A stretch of DNA of 10,000 nucleotides from Monoplex corrugatus (lineage: Eukaryota > Mollusca > Gastropoda > Littorinimorpha > Ranellidae). The translations under genes and the position numbers were made by a program. Numbering within the stretch: the stretch's first letter is position 1; every line of letters starts with the position of its first letter. Under the pieces are notes generated by a model that was not told the DNA's origin, did not search any database, and worked only from the letters and a program-made list of their open reading frames with translations. Below are positions 1-7,344 of the stretch, piece by piece. The DNA lies in contig JAPXFY010000023.1 of the NCBI GenBank assembly GCA_030674185.1, positions 13,388,686 through 13,398,685 of the forward strand, written 5' to 3'.

Positions 1-179
1 CTACATTAAATCTGGCCTTCTCACTGTCCCATCTTAGCATCATTGTTGTTCTGGTGGTGTCAGTATAGGATTAGATAAGTCCCCCATTGCCCCCATTTTC
101 CTGGGATGGTTATCCCCGTCGGCCATATCACCTGAGGTGGGTGCTGACGTAAAACTGAATCAAATCAATCAATCAATCA
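1..179 (+). mobile_element. 3' part of a SINE-like retroelement with (AATC)n tail
   Basis: The segment ends in a short run of AATC units (about 160-179), preceded by a 'gctgacgtaaaact' stretch. That arrangement, a conserved 3' end followed by a tetranucleotide tail, is typical of mollusc SINEs whose tail is recognised by a partner LINE. Positions 28-70 carry a body motif 'tctggtggtgtcag' that recurs in opposite orientation at 187-215 and 8286-8310, so the piece belongs to a dispersed family. A small self-complementary stretch lies at about 130-141 (cacctgaggtg). The 5' end lies outside the window. There is no coding content. The family name is unknown to me; retroelement identity is inferred from tail structure and recurrence. 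Confidence 0.6.
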
Positions 180-186
180 GCCTCTG

Positions 187-240
187 AAGCTCTGACGCCA
201 CCAAAATGATTAGAGTATTAAACTGGGCAGCAGCAATGGT
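187..240 (-). repeat. Fragment of the same SINE body, inverted
   Basis: Positions 187-215 (gctctgacgccaccaaaatg and onward) match 8286-8310 closely and match the reverse complement of 40-65 with a few differences. It starts within about 10 bases of the (AATC)n tail of the preceding element, so two family members are arranged as an inverted pair. The similarity fades after about 240. Probably a truncated copy; no boundaries or target duplications are visible. Confidence 0.5.
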
Positions 241-636
241 CCACATGTTTTGCAATATATGGATTTGGATTTTGTGTAAAAAGGGACCATACATTACACT
301 AAATATGTAGGAGTAGATTTCTTCCTCCTCCTTCTGAGTTTGTGGGCTGCGTGTATCTCTACGTGAACACGTATGTACGCGAAAGCGTTTACGTGTATAG
401 TCATTTTTTAACTGCCACAAAGGTAACCATACTCCGTGTTCATGAGAGAACATAGAGACTAAACATGGTACAAATCCATCTGAAAAAAGACTTAGTGTTC
501 GGGCTACCTTCCAGAATTAAATATCAGAAAAGCAGTTTAAGAGGAATATATATTATTCTGGCAACTCACCCTCCAGTATAAGAAATTCTTGCTAACAATT
601 GCAGGCATGTTTCGCGTTATTGTTCCCTATTGTATA
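241..636. other. No gene recognised; contains a small hairpin
   Basis: AT-rich sequence with stops in all frames at short intervals. An open frame of 94 codons on the minus strand (169-453) has no recognisable domain and overlaps the repeat fragment. The one structured spot is a hairpin at 367-396: acacgta pairs with tacgtgt around an inner acgc/gcgt stem closed by a GAAA tetraloop. The overlapping stretch 360-373 is itself a near-perfect palindrome (tacgtg-aa-cacgta). I see no function for it. Confidence 0.4.
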
Positions 637-1056
637 CTTTTTTTTTATATTGCATTGTATCTCTTTTCTCGGTTGTTTTTGTCATGTAGATTTACTATGT
701 AAAATTCACTCTACTCTCATCAGGGTAGAACGTATCACCATGGTACAGCACTACCTATTTCCTTTTTGTGTTCTTTTTTTCCCGTATGCCTGTTCTTTTG
801 TTTTGCTATGAACGTAGCTTTCTCTTCAAACGTTTGCCAGGCACAGCTGCTTTGTTGTCTTGAGATCTTTAACATGCGCTGAGTGCCTGCTGCACTTGTG
901 ACATCAGTTTATCGTCTCATTCATCAGACTGGCACCCAGACCACTACCAAAAATCTAGTAGAGGGGGAGAGAGGGAGGGTGTCCCTGTTTGATCAATGAT
1001 TAGAACCAAGGTTTCACGTGTCTGAGACAAAGCTTTAACCACATGGCCACGAACAC
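637..1056 (-). mobile_element. tRNA-derived SINE, gastropod type, nearly full length
   Basis: Read on the minus strand, the element begins with a tRNA-like head resembling a Ser/Leu-type tRNA (A box 1039-1049, B box 997-1007). It continues with a conserved body: 'ggtctgggtgccagtctga', 'gataaactgatgtcacaa', 'gtgcagcaggcactcagcg', 'ctgtgcctggcaaa'. A second conserved block follows at about 752-690 ('gtgctgtacc' through 'gtgaattttacatag'), and it ends in an A-rich tail at about 680-637. This order of blocks resembles, from memory, a SINE body that recurs widely in caenogastropod genomes. A second copy lies at 9674-10000 in opposite orientation; the two look roughly 85 percent alike by eye. The B box has lost the invariant CG (ggttctaatca), so it is probably no longer transcribed. 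The head abuts the 39-bp satellite. No target-site duplication is recognisable. Confidence 0.8.
997..1049 (-). promoter_or_regulatory. Degenerate internal pol III promoter (A and B boxes)
   Basis: On the minus strand the A box reads tggccatgtgg (1049-1039) and the B box ggttctaatca (1007-997). Their spacing is normal for a tRNA-type promoter. The A box fits the consensus; the B box carries t instead of the usual cg step, which should weaken TFIIIC binding. Transcription would run leftward, away from the satellite. Confidence 0.65.
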
Positions 1057-1071
1057 AACTATGTAACTAGG

Positions 1072-1385
1072 CTTACATTTTTAACAATAGTTCTGCAAAC
1101 GTTTGACTGTATTACAGTTTTAATAATAATGATCCAAATAATTGGCCAGGTACATTTTTAACAATAATAGTCCAAATATTTGGCCATGTTGCATTTTTAT
1201 TATTACAAGTGGTCCAAGTATATGGCCATGCTATGTTTTAACAACAAAGATACAAATATATGGCCATGATATATACTTTTGATAACAATAATCAAAATAT
1301 TTGATCATTTTAATTTTTTAACAATGATGATCCACACCTTTGGCCATATTACATTTTTATCAACAATGGTGCAAACGTTGGGCTG
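1072..1385 (+). repeat. 39-bp satellite, subfamily sat1, left arm (diverged)
   Basis: About eight units of 38-42 bp can be followed. The typical unit is ttacatttttaacaataatg followed by gtccaaatatttggccatg. Units differ from each other by several substitutions and small indels, so this is an old, unhomogenised edge of the array. The monomer contains the perfect palindrome CCAAATATTTGG. It joins the tRNA head of the SINE on its left and grades without a break into the sat2 form on its right. The same subfamily, inverted, makes up most of 8844-9655. Confidence 0.85.
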
Positions 1386-2339
1386 TTATTTATTGTACAA
1401 CAATGTTACAAATATTAGGCCATGCTATTTATTGTACAACAATGTTACAAATATTAGGCCATGTTATTTATTGTACAACAATGTTACAAATATTAGGCCA
1501 TGTTATTTGTTGTACAACAATGTTACAAATATTAGGCCATGTTATTTATTGTACAACAATGGTAAAATATTGGGCATGTCACTTTTAGTGCAACAATGCT
1601 ACAAATATTAGGCCATGTTACTTGTACAACAATGGTATAAATATTGGTCATGATACTTGTTGTACAACAATGGTACAAATATTGAGCCATGTTATTTGTT
1701 GTACGATAATGGTACAAATATTGGTCATGATACTAGTACAACCATGTACATATATTGGGCCATGTTATTTGTTGTACAACAATGGTACAAATATTGGGCC
1801 ATGTTATTTGTTGTACAACAATGGTACAAATATTGGGCCATGTTATTTGTTGTACAACAATGGTACAAATATTGGGGCATGTTATTTGTTGTACACCAAC
1901 GGTACAAATATTGGGCCATGTTATTTGTTGTACAACAACGGTACAAATATTGGGCCATGTTATTTGTTGTACAACCACGTACAAATATTGGGCCATGTTA
2001 TTTGTTGTACAACAATGGTACAAATATTGGGCCATGTTATTTGTTGTACAACAATGGTACAAATATTGGGCCATGTTATTTGTTGTACAACAATGGTACA
2101 AATATTGGCCATATTATTTGTTGTACAACAATGGTACAAATATTGGGCCATGTTATTTGTTGTACAACAATGGTACAAATATTGGGCCATGTTATTTGTT
2201 GTACAACAAGGTACAAATATTGGGCCATGTTATTTGTTGTACAACAATGGTACAAATATTGGGTCAGTTATTTGCTGTACAACAATGGTACAAATATTGA
2301 GCCATGCTGCTTGTTGCACAATGATGGTACACCTACAGG
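1386..2339 (+). repeat. 39-bp satellite, subfamily sat2, left arm (homogenised)
   Basis: About 24 units of ttatttgttgtacaacaatg followed by gtacaaatattgggccatg. Units from about 1765 to 2230 are nearly identical, apart from one-base deletions (for example at 1960-1997 and 2192-2229). The first four units (1386-1541) share private variants (gttacaaatattaggcc). Units at 1542-1764 and 2268-2339 are more diverged, the usual pattern of unequal exchange homogenising the centre. Each unit holds the 14-bp palindrome TTGTTGTACAACAA. Because 39 bp is 13 codons, the array stays open in several frames on both strands and gives 13-residue repeat peptides. The open frame at both strands and the frame-shifting deletions argue that these are not proteins. 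Confidence 0.95.
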
Positions 2340-2353
2340 TGTGAAGAATTCCT

Positions 2354-2392
2354 CCCCCCCCCCCTGCAACTCACCTCTCCTCTATCTGACTG

Positions 2393-2433
<41 letters not shown>

Positions 2434-2473
2434 TGCGTGCGTGCGTGCGTGTCGTGTCTGTCTGTCTGTCTGT

Positions 2474-2530
<57 letters not shown>

Positions 2531-2770
2531 GTCTGCCTGCTATCTATCTATCTATCTATCTATCTATCTCTCATCTTCTATCTATCTATCTATCTATTTA
2601 TATATCTATCTATATATCTATCTCTCTATCTATCTGTATCTGTATCTGTCTCTCTGTCTGTCTGTCCGTCTATCTCTCTGTCTGTCTGTCTGTCTGTCCT
2701 TCTCTCTCTCTCTCTCTATCTTTTCTCCCTTTCTCTCTTTCTGATTTTCTTTCTCTTTCTCTACCTTTTC
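2354..2770 (+). repeat. Composite microsatellite: C-run, (TG)n, (TC)n, (TATC)n, (TGTC)n
   Basis: An 11-base C run (2354-2364) is followed by (TG)18 at 2397-2432, a short TGCG run, TCTG units (2456-2474), a long (TC)n run to about 2525, TATC units (about 2541-2569 and 2578-2637), then mixed TCTG, TC and TTTC repeats to about 2770. The TATC section sits inside of the sat2 array, as the GATA tract does on the right arm, so it belongs to the shared composite layout. Confidence 0.95.
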
Positions 2771-2935
2771 CCCACCCCTTTCATTCCCCTCTAGCGAAAG
2801 AAAGGATGTGTCAAGACCTAACAGAATACACACATACAGCAACACGTAGACTGTATCGAGTCGCTTCCCACCACACACAAAGAACCGTTAGAAGTGTGAA
2901 GAAAGAAATGTTCTCCACCTTCCATCCCTGACACA
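2771..2935. other. Non-repetitive spacer, nothing recognised
   Basis: About 165 bases of mixed-composition sequence between two pyrimidine tracts. An open frame crosses it from the satellite to 2931, but that frame consists of satellite and microsatellite translation with no domain. Confidence 0.5.
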
Positions 2936-3040
2936 ATCCTCTCGATCTCTATCTCTATCTTTCTCTCACTCCCTCTTTCAGTCTCATCCTCCTTCTCTCC
3001 CTTTCTACCACCCTCTCTCTCTGTGTCTCCGTCTGTCTGC

Positions 3041-3076
<36 letters not shown>

Positions 3077-3530
3077 ATCTCTCTCTGTCTGTCTGTATGT
3101 CTCTCTTTTTTCTCTGTCTCTGTCTCTCTCTTTCTCTCTCTCTTTGTCTGTCTGTCTGCCTCTCTCTCTCTCTTTCTCTCTATGTTTGTCTGTCTACCTC
3201 TCTGTCTGTCTCTCTCACTCTTTGTCTGTCTGTCTCTCCCTTTTTTTCTCTTCTTTCTCCCCTTTCCTCTCCCTCCTTCTCCCTGTCCTCTTTCTCATCT
3301 CTGTCTCCCTGTCTTCTCTTATTTCTCACTCTGTCTCTGTCTGTCTGTCTTCTTCTCTCTCTCTCTCTTCTCTTCTCTCTCTTCTCTCTTCTCTTCTTCT
3401 TCTTCTTCTTCTTCTTCTTCTTCTTCTCCTTTCTTCTTCTTCTTCTTCTTCTTCCTCTCTCTCTCTCTCTTCATACTTCCCTCTCTATTTCTATCTCTAC
3501 TCTTCACTCATTCCCTCACTCTCCCTGCTA
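2936..3530 (+). repeat. Long polypyrimidine tract
   Basis: Almost pure C/T for about 590 bases: TCTG/TGTC runs (3024-3060), TC runs (3059-3240), T- and C-rich mixed sequence, then (TTC)n at 3391-3455 and TC again to about 3470. Such strand-asymmetric tracts can adopt triplex (H-DNA) structure. Apparent Leu/Ser-rich frames in all three plus frames reflect the composition only. Confidence 0.9.
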
Positions 3531-3695
3531 TTCTGTATTTATCTTGTTTTGAGGGAAATGCCTAAAAGACCAAAAGGGGGAACTAAACACACATAAATTC
3601 AAACTTAAATAATTAAACTTTTCTTGGCAGCCAACGTGTGCCCAACTCCAAAACCAAACACCCAAAGCATCTGCCAGAAAGGAAGAAAGACTTAA
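3531..3695. other. Spacer between pyrimidine and purine tracts, nothing recognised
   Basis: Mixed-composition sequence of about 165 bases. It separates two tracts that are complementary in motif (TC/TCTG on the left, GA/GACA on the right), so it would form the loop if the tracts paired. Confidence 0.5.
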
Positions 3696-3827
3696 CATAT
3701 GGAGAGACAGACAGACGGACAGAGAGAGAAATGGAAAGAAAAGAGAAGAGAGAAGAGAGAGACAGAGACAGAGACAGACAGAGACAGACAGACAGACAGA
3801 GGCAGAGAGAGAGACAGAGGATAGCGT
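3696..3827 (+). repeat. Polypurine (GA)/(GACA) tract
   Basis: Runs of GACA, GA and GAGA units on the plus strand, the complement of the TC/TGTC motifs at 3024-3240. With the preceding tract it forms an imperfect inverted repeat of low-complexity sequence. Confidence 0.9.
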
Positions 3828-4370
3828 AATGGTAAGCGAGAGAGAAATGCATGTTCCATCTTTTGTCCATCTAAAATCAATTTCATAATAAGCAGTAAAG
3901 ATTCCATATGCCTGCGTCCACCAACTCTTTGGGAAATGAATAAAACTCTCATCCACCCACCCACTACCCTTCCTGCACCTCAAGAAAAGAGGACTTGACC
4001 TTTTCACTCTCTTGCCCTGACCGCAGGCTTCCTGCAGACAGGGTTGCAGAGCGTAAGGATTAAGTTCTCTCTGACTGGAAGCCTATGGGGAACAAACACT
4101 TCAGAGAGATGAAGACATGACGACTAGTGCCAGTTGCAGAGGATAAACGGCCCTCATGAAGTATAGTCACCATACATCCAGACAAGATCCCACGCTGAGA
4201 TGTGTCCAACAGTGACAAAGATTGTCCTTCATTGATAGTATCTACAGAAACAACAGACTCTGACTGCAAACAGCTGGAAATGAAAGGATGGAGGTCTGTG
4301 TTCTTTTGAGACAGAAAGATACTGAATAATGTATTCTTTTTTTCTAGTCGTTCTCCTCTTCCTCATTCTT
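3828..4370. other. Unique sequence, no gene recognised
   Basis: About 540 bases of balanced composition, among the most ordinary sequence in the window. The minus-strand frame covering 3528-4007 has 59 residues of normal composition at its start and then runs into the purine tract as a Leu/Ser/Cys-rich shadow. A 69-codon minus frame lies at 4060-4269. Neither shows a domain I know, and no splice-bounded exon is convincing. Confidence 0.4.
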
Positions 4371-4528
<158 letters not shown>

Positions 4529-4690
4529 TTTTCTTTTTCTTTTTCTTTTTTCTTTTCTTCTCTCTTCTTCTTTCTTCTCTTCTTCTTCTTCTTCTTCTTC
4601 TCTTCTCTTCTTCTTCTTCTTCTTCTTCTTCTTCTTCTTCTTCTTCTTCTTCTTCTCTTCTTCTTCTTCTTCTTCTTTTTCTTCTCTTCT
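4529..4690 (+). repeat. (CTT)n / T-rich pyrimidine microsatellite
   Basis: TTTTC units pass into CTT runs broken by TCTC slips, pure pyrimidine to about 4690. It continues the ATC array directly. Confidence 0.95.
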
Positions 4691-4701
4691 TATGAAACTT
4701 T

Positions 4702-4751
4702 AAGAAGAAGATGATGATGACGATGATGATGATGATGACGATGATGATGAT
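4702..4751 (+). repeat. (GAA)3(GAT)n microsatellite, complement of the preceding arrays
   Basis: Three AAG units are followed by about 14 GAT/GAC units. GAT pairs with ATC and AAG with CTT, in mirrored order, so this tract is the inverted complement of 4371-4690 with only about 11 bases of ordinary sequence between them. A large imperfect hairpin is possible. Confidence 0.9.
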
Positions 4752-4861
4752 ACAAAATAATTTTTTTAAAGAAAAGGCATATTAAAAAGAGAGAAAGAAA
4801 AAGAGGAGGAGGATGTGTGAGGGAAACAGGAAGAAAACAAAACAGCAACAGCAACAGATGA
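4752..4861. other. A/G-rich spacer
   Basis: Purine-rich sequence with a short CAACAG repeat (about 4842-4858), leading into the 38-bp array. Nothing else is seen. Confidence 0.5.
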
Positions 4862-5089
4862 AGAAGAATTCATTATTTGTATGTCAAACTTCCATCAGTA
4901 GAAGAATTCATTATTTGTATGTCAAACTTCCATCAGTAGAAGAATTCATTATTTGTATGTCAAACTTCCATCAGTAGAAGAATTCATTATTTGTATGTCA
5001 AACTTCCATCAGTAGAAGAATTCATTATTTGTATGTCAAACTTCCATCAGTAGAAGAATTCATTATTTGTATGTCAAACTTCCATCAGT
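4862..5089 (+). repeat. 38-bp minisatellite, six identical copies
   Basis: Units start at 4862, 4900, 4938, 4976, 5014 and 5052. Each reads agaagaattcattatttgta followed by tgtcaaacttccatcagt. I see no differences among the six, so the expansion is very recent or the units are being homogenised. The length is not a multiple of three, so no repeat peptide frame is maintained. The array ends in 'ccatcagtcaaaaaa' (5082-5096), a string that recurs at 5233-5247 next to a diverged relative of the unit. Confidence 0.97.
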
Positions 5090-5202
5090 CAAAAAAATTG
5101 TCCCCAAAGATTCAAAGACTTGACGTGCTACTGACACATTGGGAAGACTGGAATCAAACAGCGTTCCCTGATCCACTTGACAGTAGCATCACCGAGGGTA
5201 TC

Positions 5203-5241
5203 GCCGAATTCACCAATTGTGAGTTTAAATCCCCATCAGTC
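5203..5241 (+). repeat. Diverged relative of the 38-bp unit
   Basis: Aligned with the array unit, this stretch shares gaattc near its start, a central caatt/aaatt core and the end 'ccatcagt', followed by the same 'caaaaaa'. It may be the ancestral single copy from which the six-copy array grew, or an older array remnant. The 114 bases between the array and this copy equal three unit lengths, but no clear unit can be aligned in them. Confidence 0.45.
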
Positions 5242-5412
5242 AAAAAATCATTGTGGGATTTCTTTGTCCCCCCAATAGTTGAGAGTGCTATGAGATCATT
5301 GAAAAGACCAGGATGAAACAGTTTAGTCTCATCACTGAGGATGTCGCTTGATATGTTTTTATTACCGACTCTATAGGTGTCCATATCTTTCAGGCATCGT
5401 GAATATTGTCCC
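5242..5412. other. Unique sequence, no gene recognised
   Basis: Open frames occur on both strands over 5029-5384 (95 codons plus, 76 codons minus). Neither has a recognisable domain, and the plus frame begins inside the minisatellite. Confidence 0.35.
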
Positions 5413-5592
5413 AGATCTTGTTGCTTTCATGCCTACATCTTGTTGTGAACTCACTTTTGGTTTCATCTACCGCATCCATTCCTAAAGTAAATTCAATTTG
5501 GACAGATCTTGTAGCTTTCATGCACTCATCTTGTTGTGACTCATTTCTGGATTATTTACCGCTTCCATCCCTAAACTAAATTCAGTTGGGAT
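5413..5592. repeat. Imperfect 91-bp tandem duplication
   Basis: Copy 1 (5413-5503) and copy 2 (5504-5592) both begin 'agatcttgt.gctttcatgc', share 'catcttgttgtga', 'ctcatttctgg' or its close variant, and end 'ctaaa.taaattca.ttgg'. They differ by scattered substitutions and a single-base deletion in copy 2. Read on the minus strand, both copies give a similar peptide (EFSLGMEAV in copy 2, EFTLGMDAV in copy 1), with several differences falling at third positions, which hints at an old coding exon. Stops and the frame shift show that it is not intact now. Confidence 0.75.
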
Positions 5593-6123
5593 CTTTGGTA
5601 TAAGTGGTTCACTGGGGCAGTCGTTGAAGAGACAAGGTAGTGATCTTCCTACTGGGGGAGTGAAAAGAGCTGGGGGTCCCAATTGGTCTTGCTCTATGAT
5701 TGAGTGATTGCTATTGTTAGCAATCGGCTTAGTAGACAGCGTCATAAAAGTACGTTGGATAAGAACGAACGCTGTCGAAGTTGCAATGACACGAACAGAC
5801 ACAAAGACGAAAAACAAGTAAACAAAATAAACTTTCTACTCAACAGAACAAATATCTGGTCTAAAACATAGAACGTCACAAAAACCTTCGGGAAAGATAA
5901 CACAAAAGATGAAACGAGAAGAAATAAAAGTAGAGCATGCAGAGCGTTGGCAATCAGTTTAAAGTAAACCTGCTAGAGCGCTCACGTCAAACAACTCTGC
6001 GTTTGGAAAGATTACAAAAATGCAGCTTTTTTCACTGTAAACGAGAAACGCAATGATTGATCATAATGTCCCTGACCTCCTACCCCTACCCACAGTATAA
6101 GAACTTCTCTGATCTCACTCCAG
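5593..6123. other. Unique sequence with an unassigned minus-strand frame
   Basis: A 99-codon minus-strand frame (5817-5518) begins with a hydrophobic stretch (MFFVFVSVRVIATSTAFVL) that could pass for a signal peptide and ends in copy 2 of the 91-bp duplication. I recognise no domain, and a frame of this length is expected by chance in such sequence. Splice sites were not convincing. Left unassigned. Confidence 0.3.
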
Positions 6124-6386
6124 TCACGTGATTACCGAGGAAAGGGCAAGTACTTTTCTGCACCATCCCTGGCTTTCGACTTTAGTGACGCGTGCAGAAT
6201 GAGGATAAAATATGATGCATGTCCCTCCATCTTTAGCTTCCTTGTCACGTGAACCTATTCGTTTTTGCTGACTCCGTACAACACTCAATACGTTCTCCCT
6301 TCCCCCCTCCACCTTACCTTCCCTGTCTCACCCCATCTTCTTCTTATAGTGAAAGGATATCCTGGCTCCAAAAAAGCCCCCACGTG
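6124..6386. promoter_or_regulatory. Cluster of three CACGTG (E-box) motifs
   Basis: TCACGTGA occurs twice as a full 8-bp palindrome (6124-6131 and 6245-6252), and CACGTG again at 6381-6386. TCACGTGA is the preferred site of bHLH-zip factors of the USF/MITF/TFE3 type. A 'gtataagaac' stretch near 6095 is weakly TATA-like. Three such sites in about 260 bases is more than expected, but no gene is seen next to them, so a regulatory role is only a possibility. Confidence 0.3.
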
Positions 6387-6917
6387 TTTCCCCCAACTTT
6401 CACATACTCAAGAGATGGTCATTGCCAACCCTTGCTGTAAGTCCATTGAAAACGCAGGAACCCCGAGTATACTTGAAGGAGGCCATCCCTGAGGTGGACA
6501 AAGGAAGAGCTGGTTGGCAAACATCAAAGATTGGACCAATTTTTGTGTGCCTGATCTGTTTGCTGGCGCATCTTACACACAGCTGATGGAGAATCGTGTC
6601 TGTTGCCGCATTTCATCTGTCTCTAGAAAAAAAAAATTACACTGGTTATGGGAGCAGATGATGGAGATGAAGAAATGTTTGGTGAAAGTATTAGAATTTA
6701 TAACTTTCTACGACCATGTTGGTTCATATTCACTTTGGTTCCTATACTGGAGTATTGGCTGTCTGCCTGCTTCCCGTTCTGTCTGTGGGCTTATTATATC
6801 CTCCACTTTTGGCACTAGCGGGTATTTTATATTTTTCTAAAGATCCATCCTCAGATTTTCTCTGAATAGATGTTTTCTGGTAGGAAGCGACTAAACGCTT
6901 TCACTCTTTATCCCTAT
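6387..6917. other. Unique sequence, no gene recognised
   Basis: A 108-codon plus-strand frame (6514-6840) has balanced composition and a hydrophobic C-terminal third, but no motif I can name. Overlapping plus frames at 6249-6492 are shorter. I see no convincing exon structure. Confidence 0.3.
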
Positions 6918-7344
6918 CTACATGTACTAGATCCAAAACAAGTGTGACTGCCTGCGTTCAAGCAAACAGCATCCAGAAAAAAAAGCACGAAAAAACAATA
7001 AGAACGCGTATTTAATACAACAAGCCAAGACAGGCGCAAATTTTCGGTCAACTGGCCTTTATCAAGCGTAAGATCACAAACAAACAAACAAATACCAGGT
7101 ACAAAAATTAAGAGAAAAAGACTGAAATGTCCCTGCTGTTCCTTTCAGTGTAAGAAAAGGAAAAATCTAGGGAAGTTTCAGTCTTTTTCTTCTAATTTTT
7201 GTATCTGGTGTTTGCTTGTTTGTGATCTTACGCTTGACAAAGGCCAGTTGGCTGAGAATTTGCGCCTGTCTTGGCTTGTATTAAATACGCGTTCTTATTT
7301 CTTCTTTCGTGTTTTTTTTTTTCTCGTACCTACATGTACTAGAT
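6918..7344. mobile_element. Hairpin insertion with 15-bp direct repeats, possibly a Penelope-like inverted remnant
   Basis: The string ctacatgtactagat occurs at 6918-6932 and 7330-7344 in direct orientation, as a target-site duplication would. Between them lie two complementary arms, 6975-7127 and 7176-7323, separated by a 48-base spacer that itself can fold (tccct with aggga, ttcct with aggaa). Paired segments include aataagaacgcgtatttaat with attaaatacgcgttcttatt, and gtgatcttacgcttga with its complement. Each arm carries a motif of the form TTGA.AAAGGCCAGTTG..C.GA.AA, which resembles the hammerhead-type motif known from Penelope-like elements. A variable-length 15-bp duplication suits retrotransposition better than a typical DNA transposon. 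A long-stem MITE is the alternative. About 42 bases at the left end lie outside the stem. No coding content. Confidence 0.7.

Noticed and set aside
1160..1190. CCAAATATTTGG as a CArG box for MADS/SRF factors
   Set aside because: The CArG box is CC(A/T)6GG; this has eight A/T bases between CC and GG, and it recurs as part of a satellite.
1072..2339. CRISPR-like array
   Set aside because: Units are contiguous without unique spacers, the monomer is 39 bp throughout, and the surroundings are eukaryotic.
1622..2931. Long plus-strand frames of 240 and 424 codons with a 13-residue repeat (GPCYLLYNNGTNI and frame variants)
   Set aside because: The 39-bp period is 13 codons, so the satellite stays open in several frames and on both strands. 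One-base deletions between units shift the frame, and the frame then continues into TG/TC microsatellites. There is no sign of selection for one frame.
2400..3596. Leu/Ser/Val/Cys-rich frames in all three plus frames, and the Glu/Lys-rich minus frames
   Set aside because: They reflect TG, TC and TTC composition; all frames are open because pyrimidine-only codons contain no stops.
5029..5384. Overlapping plus and minus frames of 95 and 76 codons
   Set aside because: Both strands are open over the same bases, and the plus frame starts inside the 38-bp minisatellite. No domain is recognised.
6514..6840. 108-codon plus frame as a small gene
   Set aside because: No motif recognised, no supporting splice or promoter evidence, and the length is within chance expectation.
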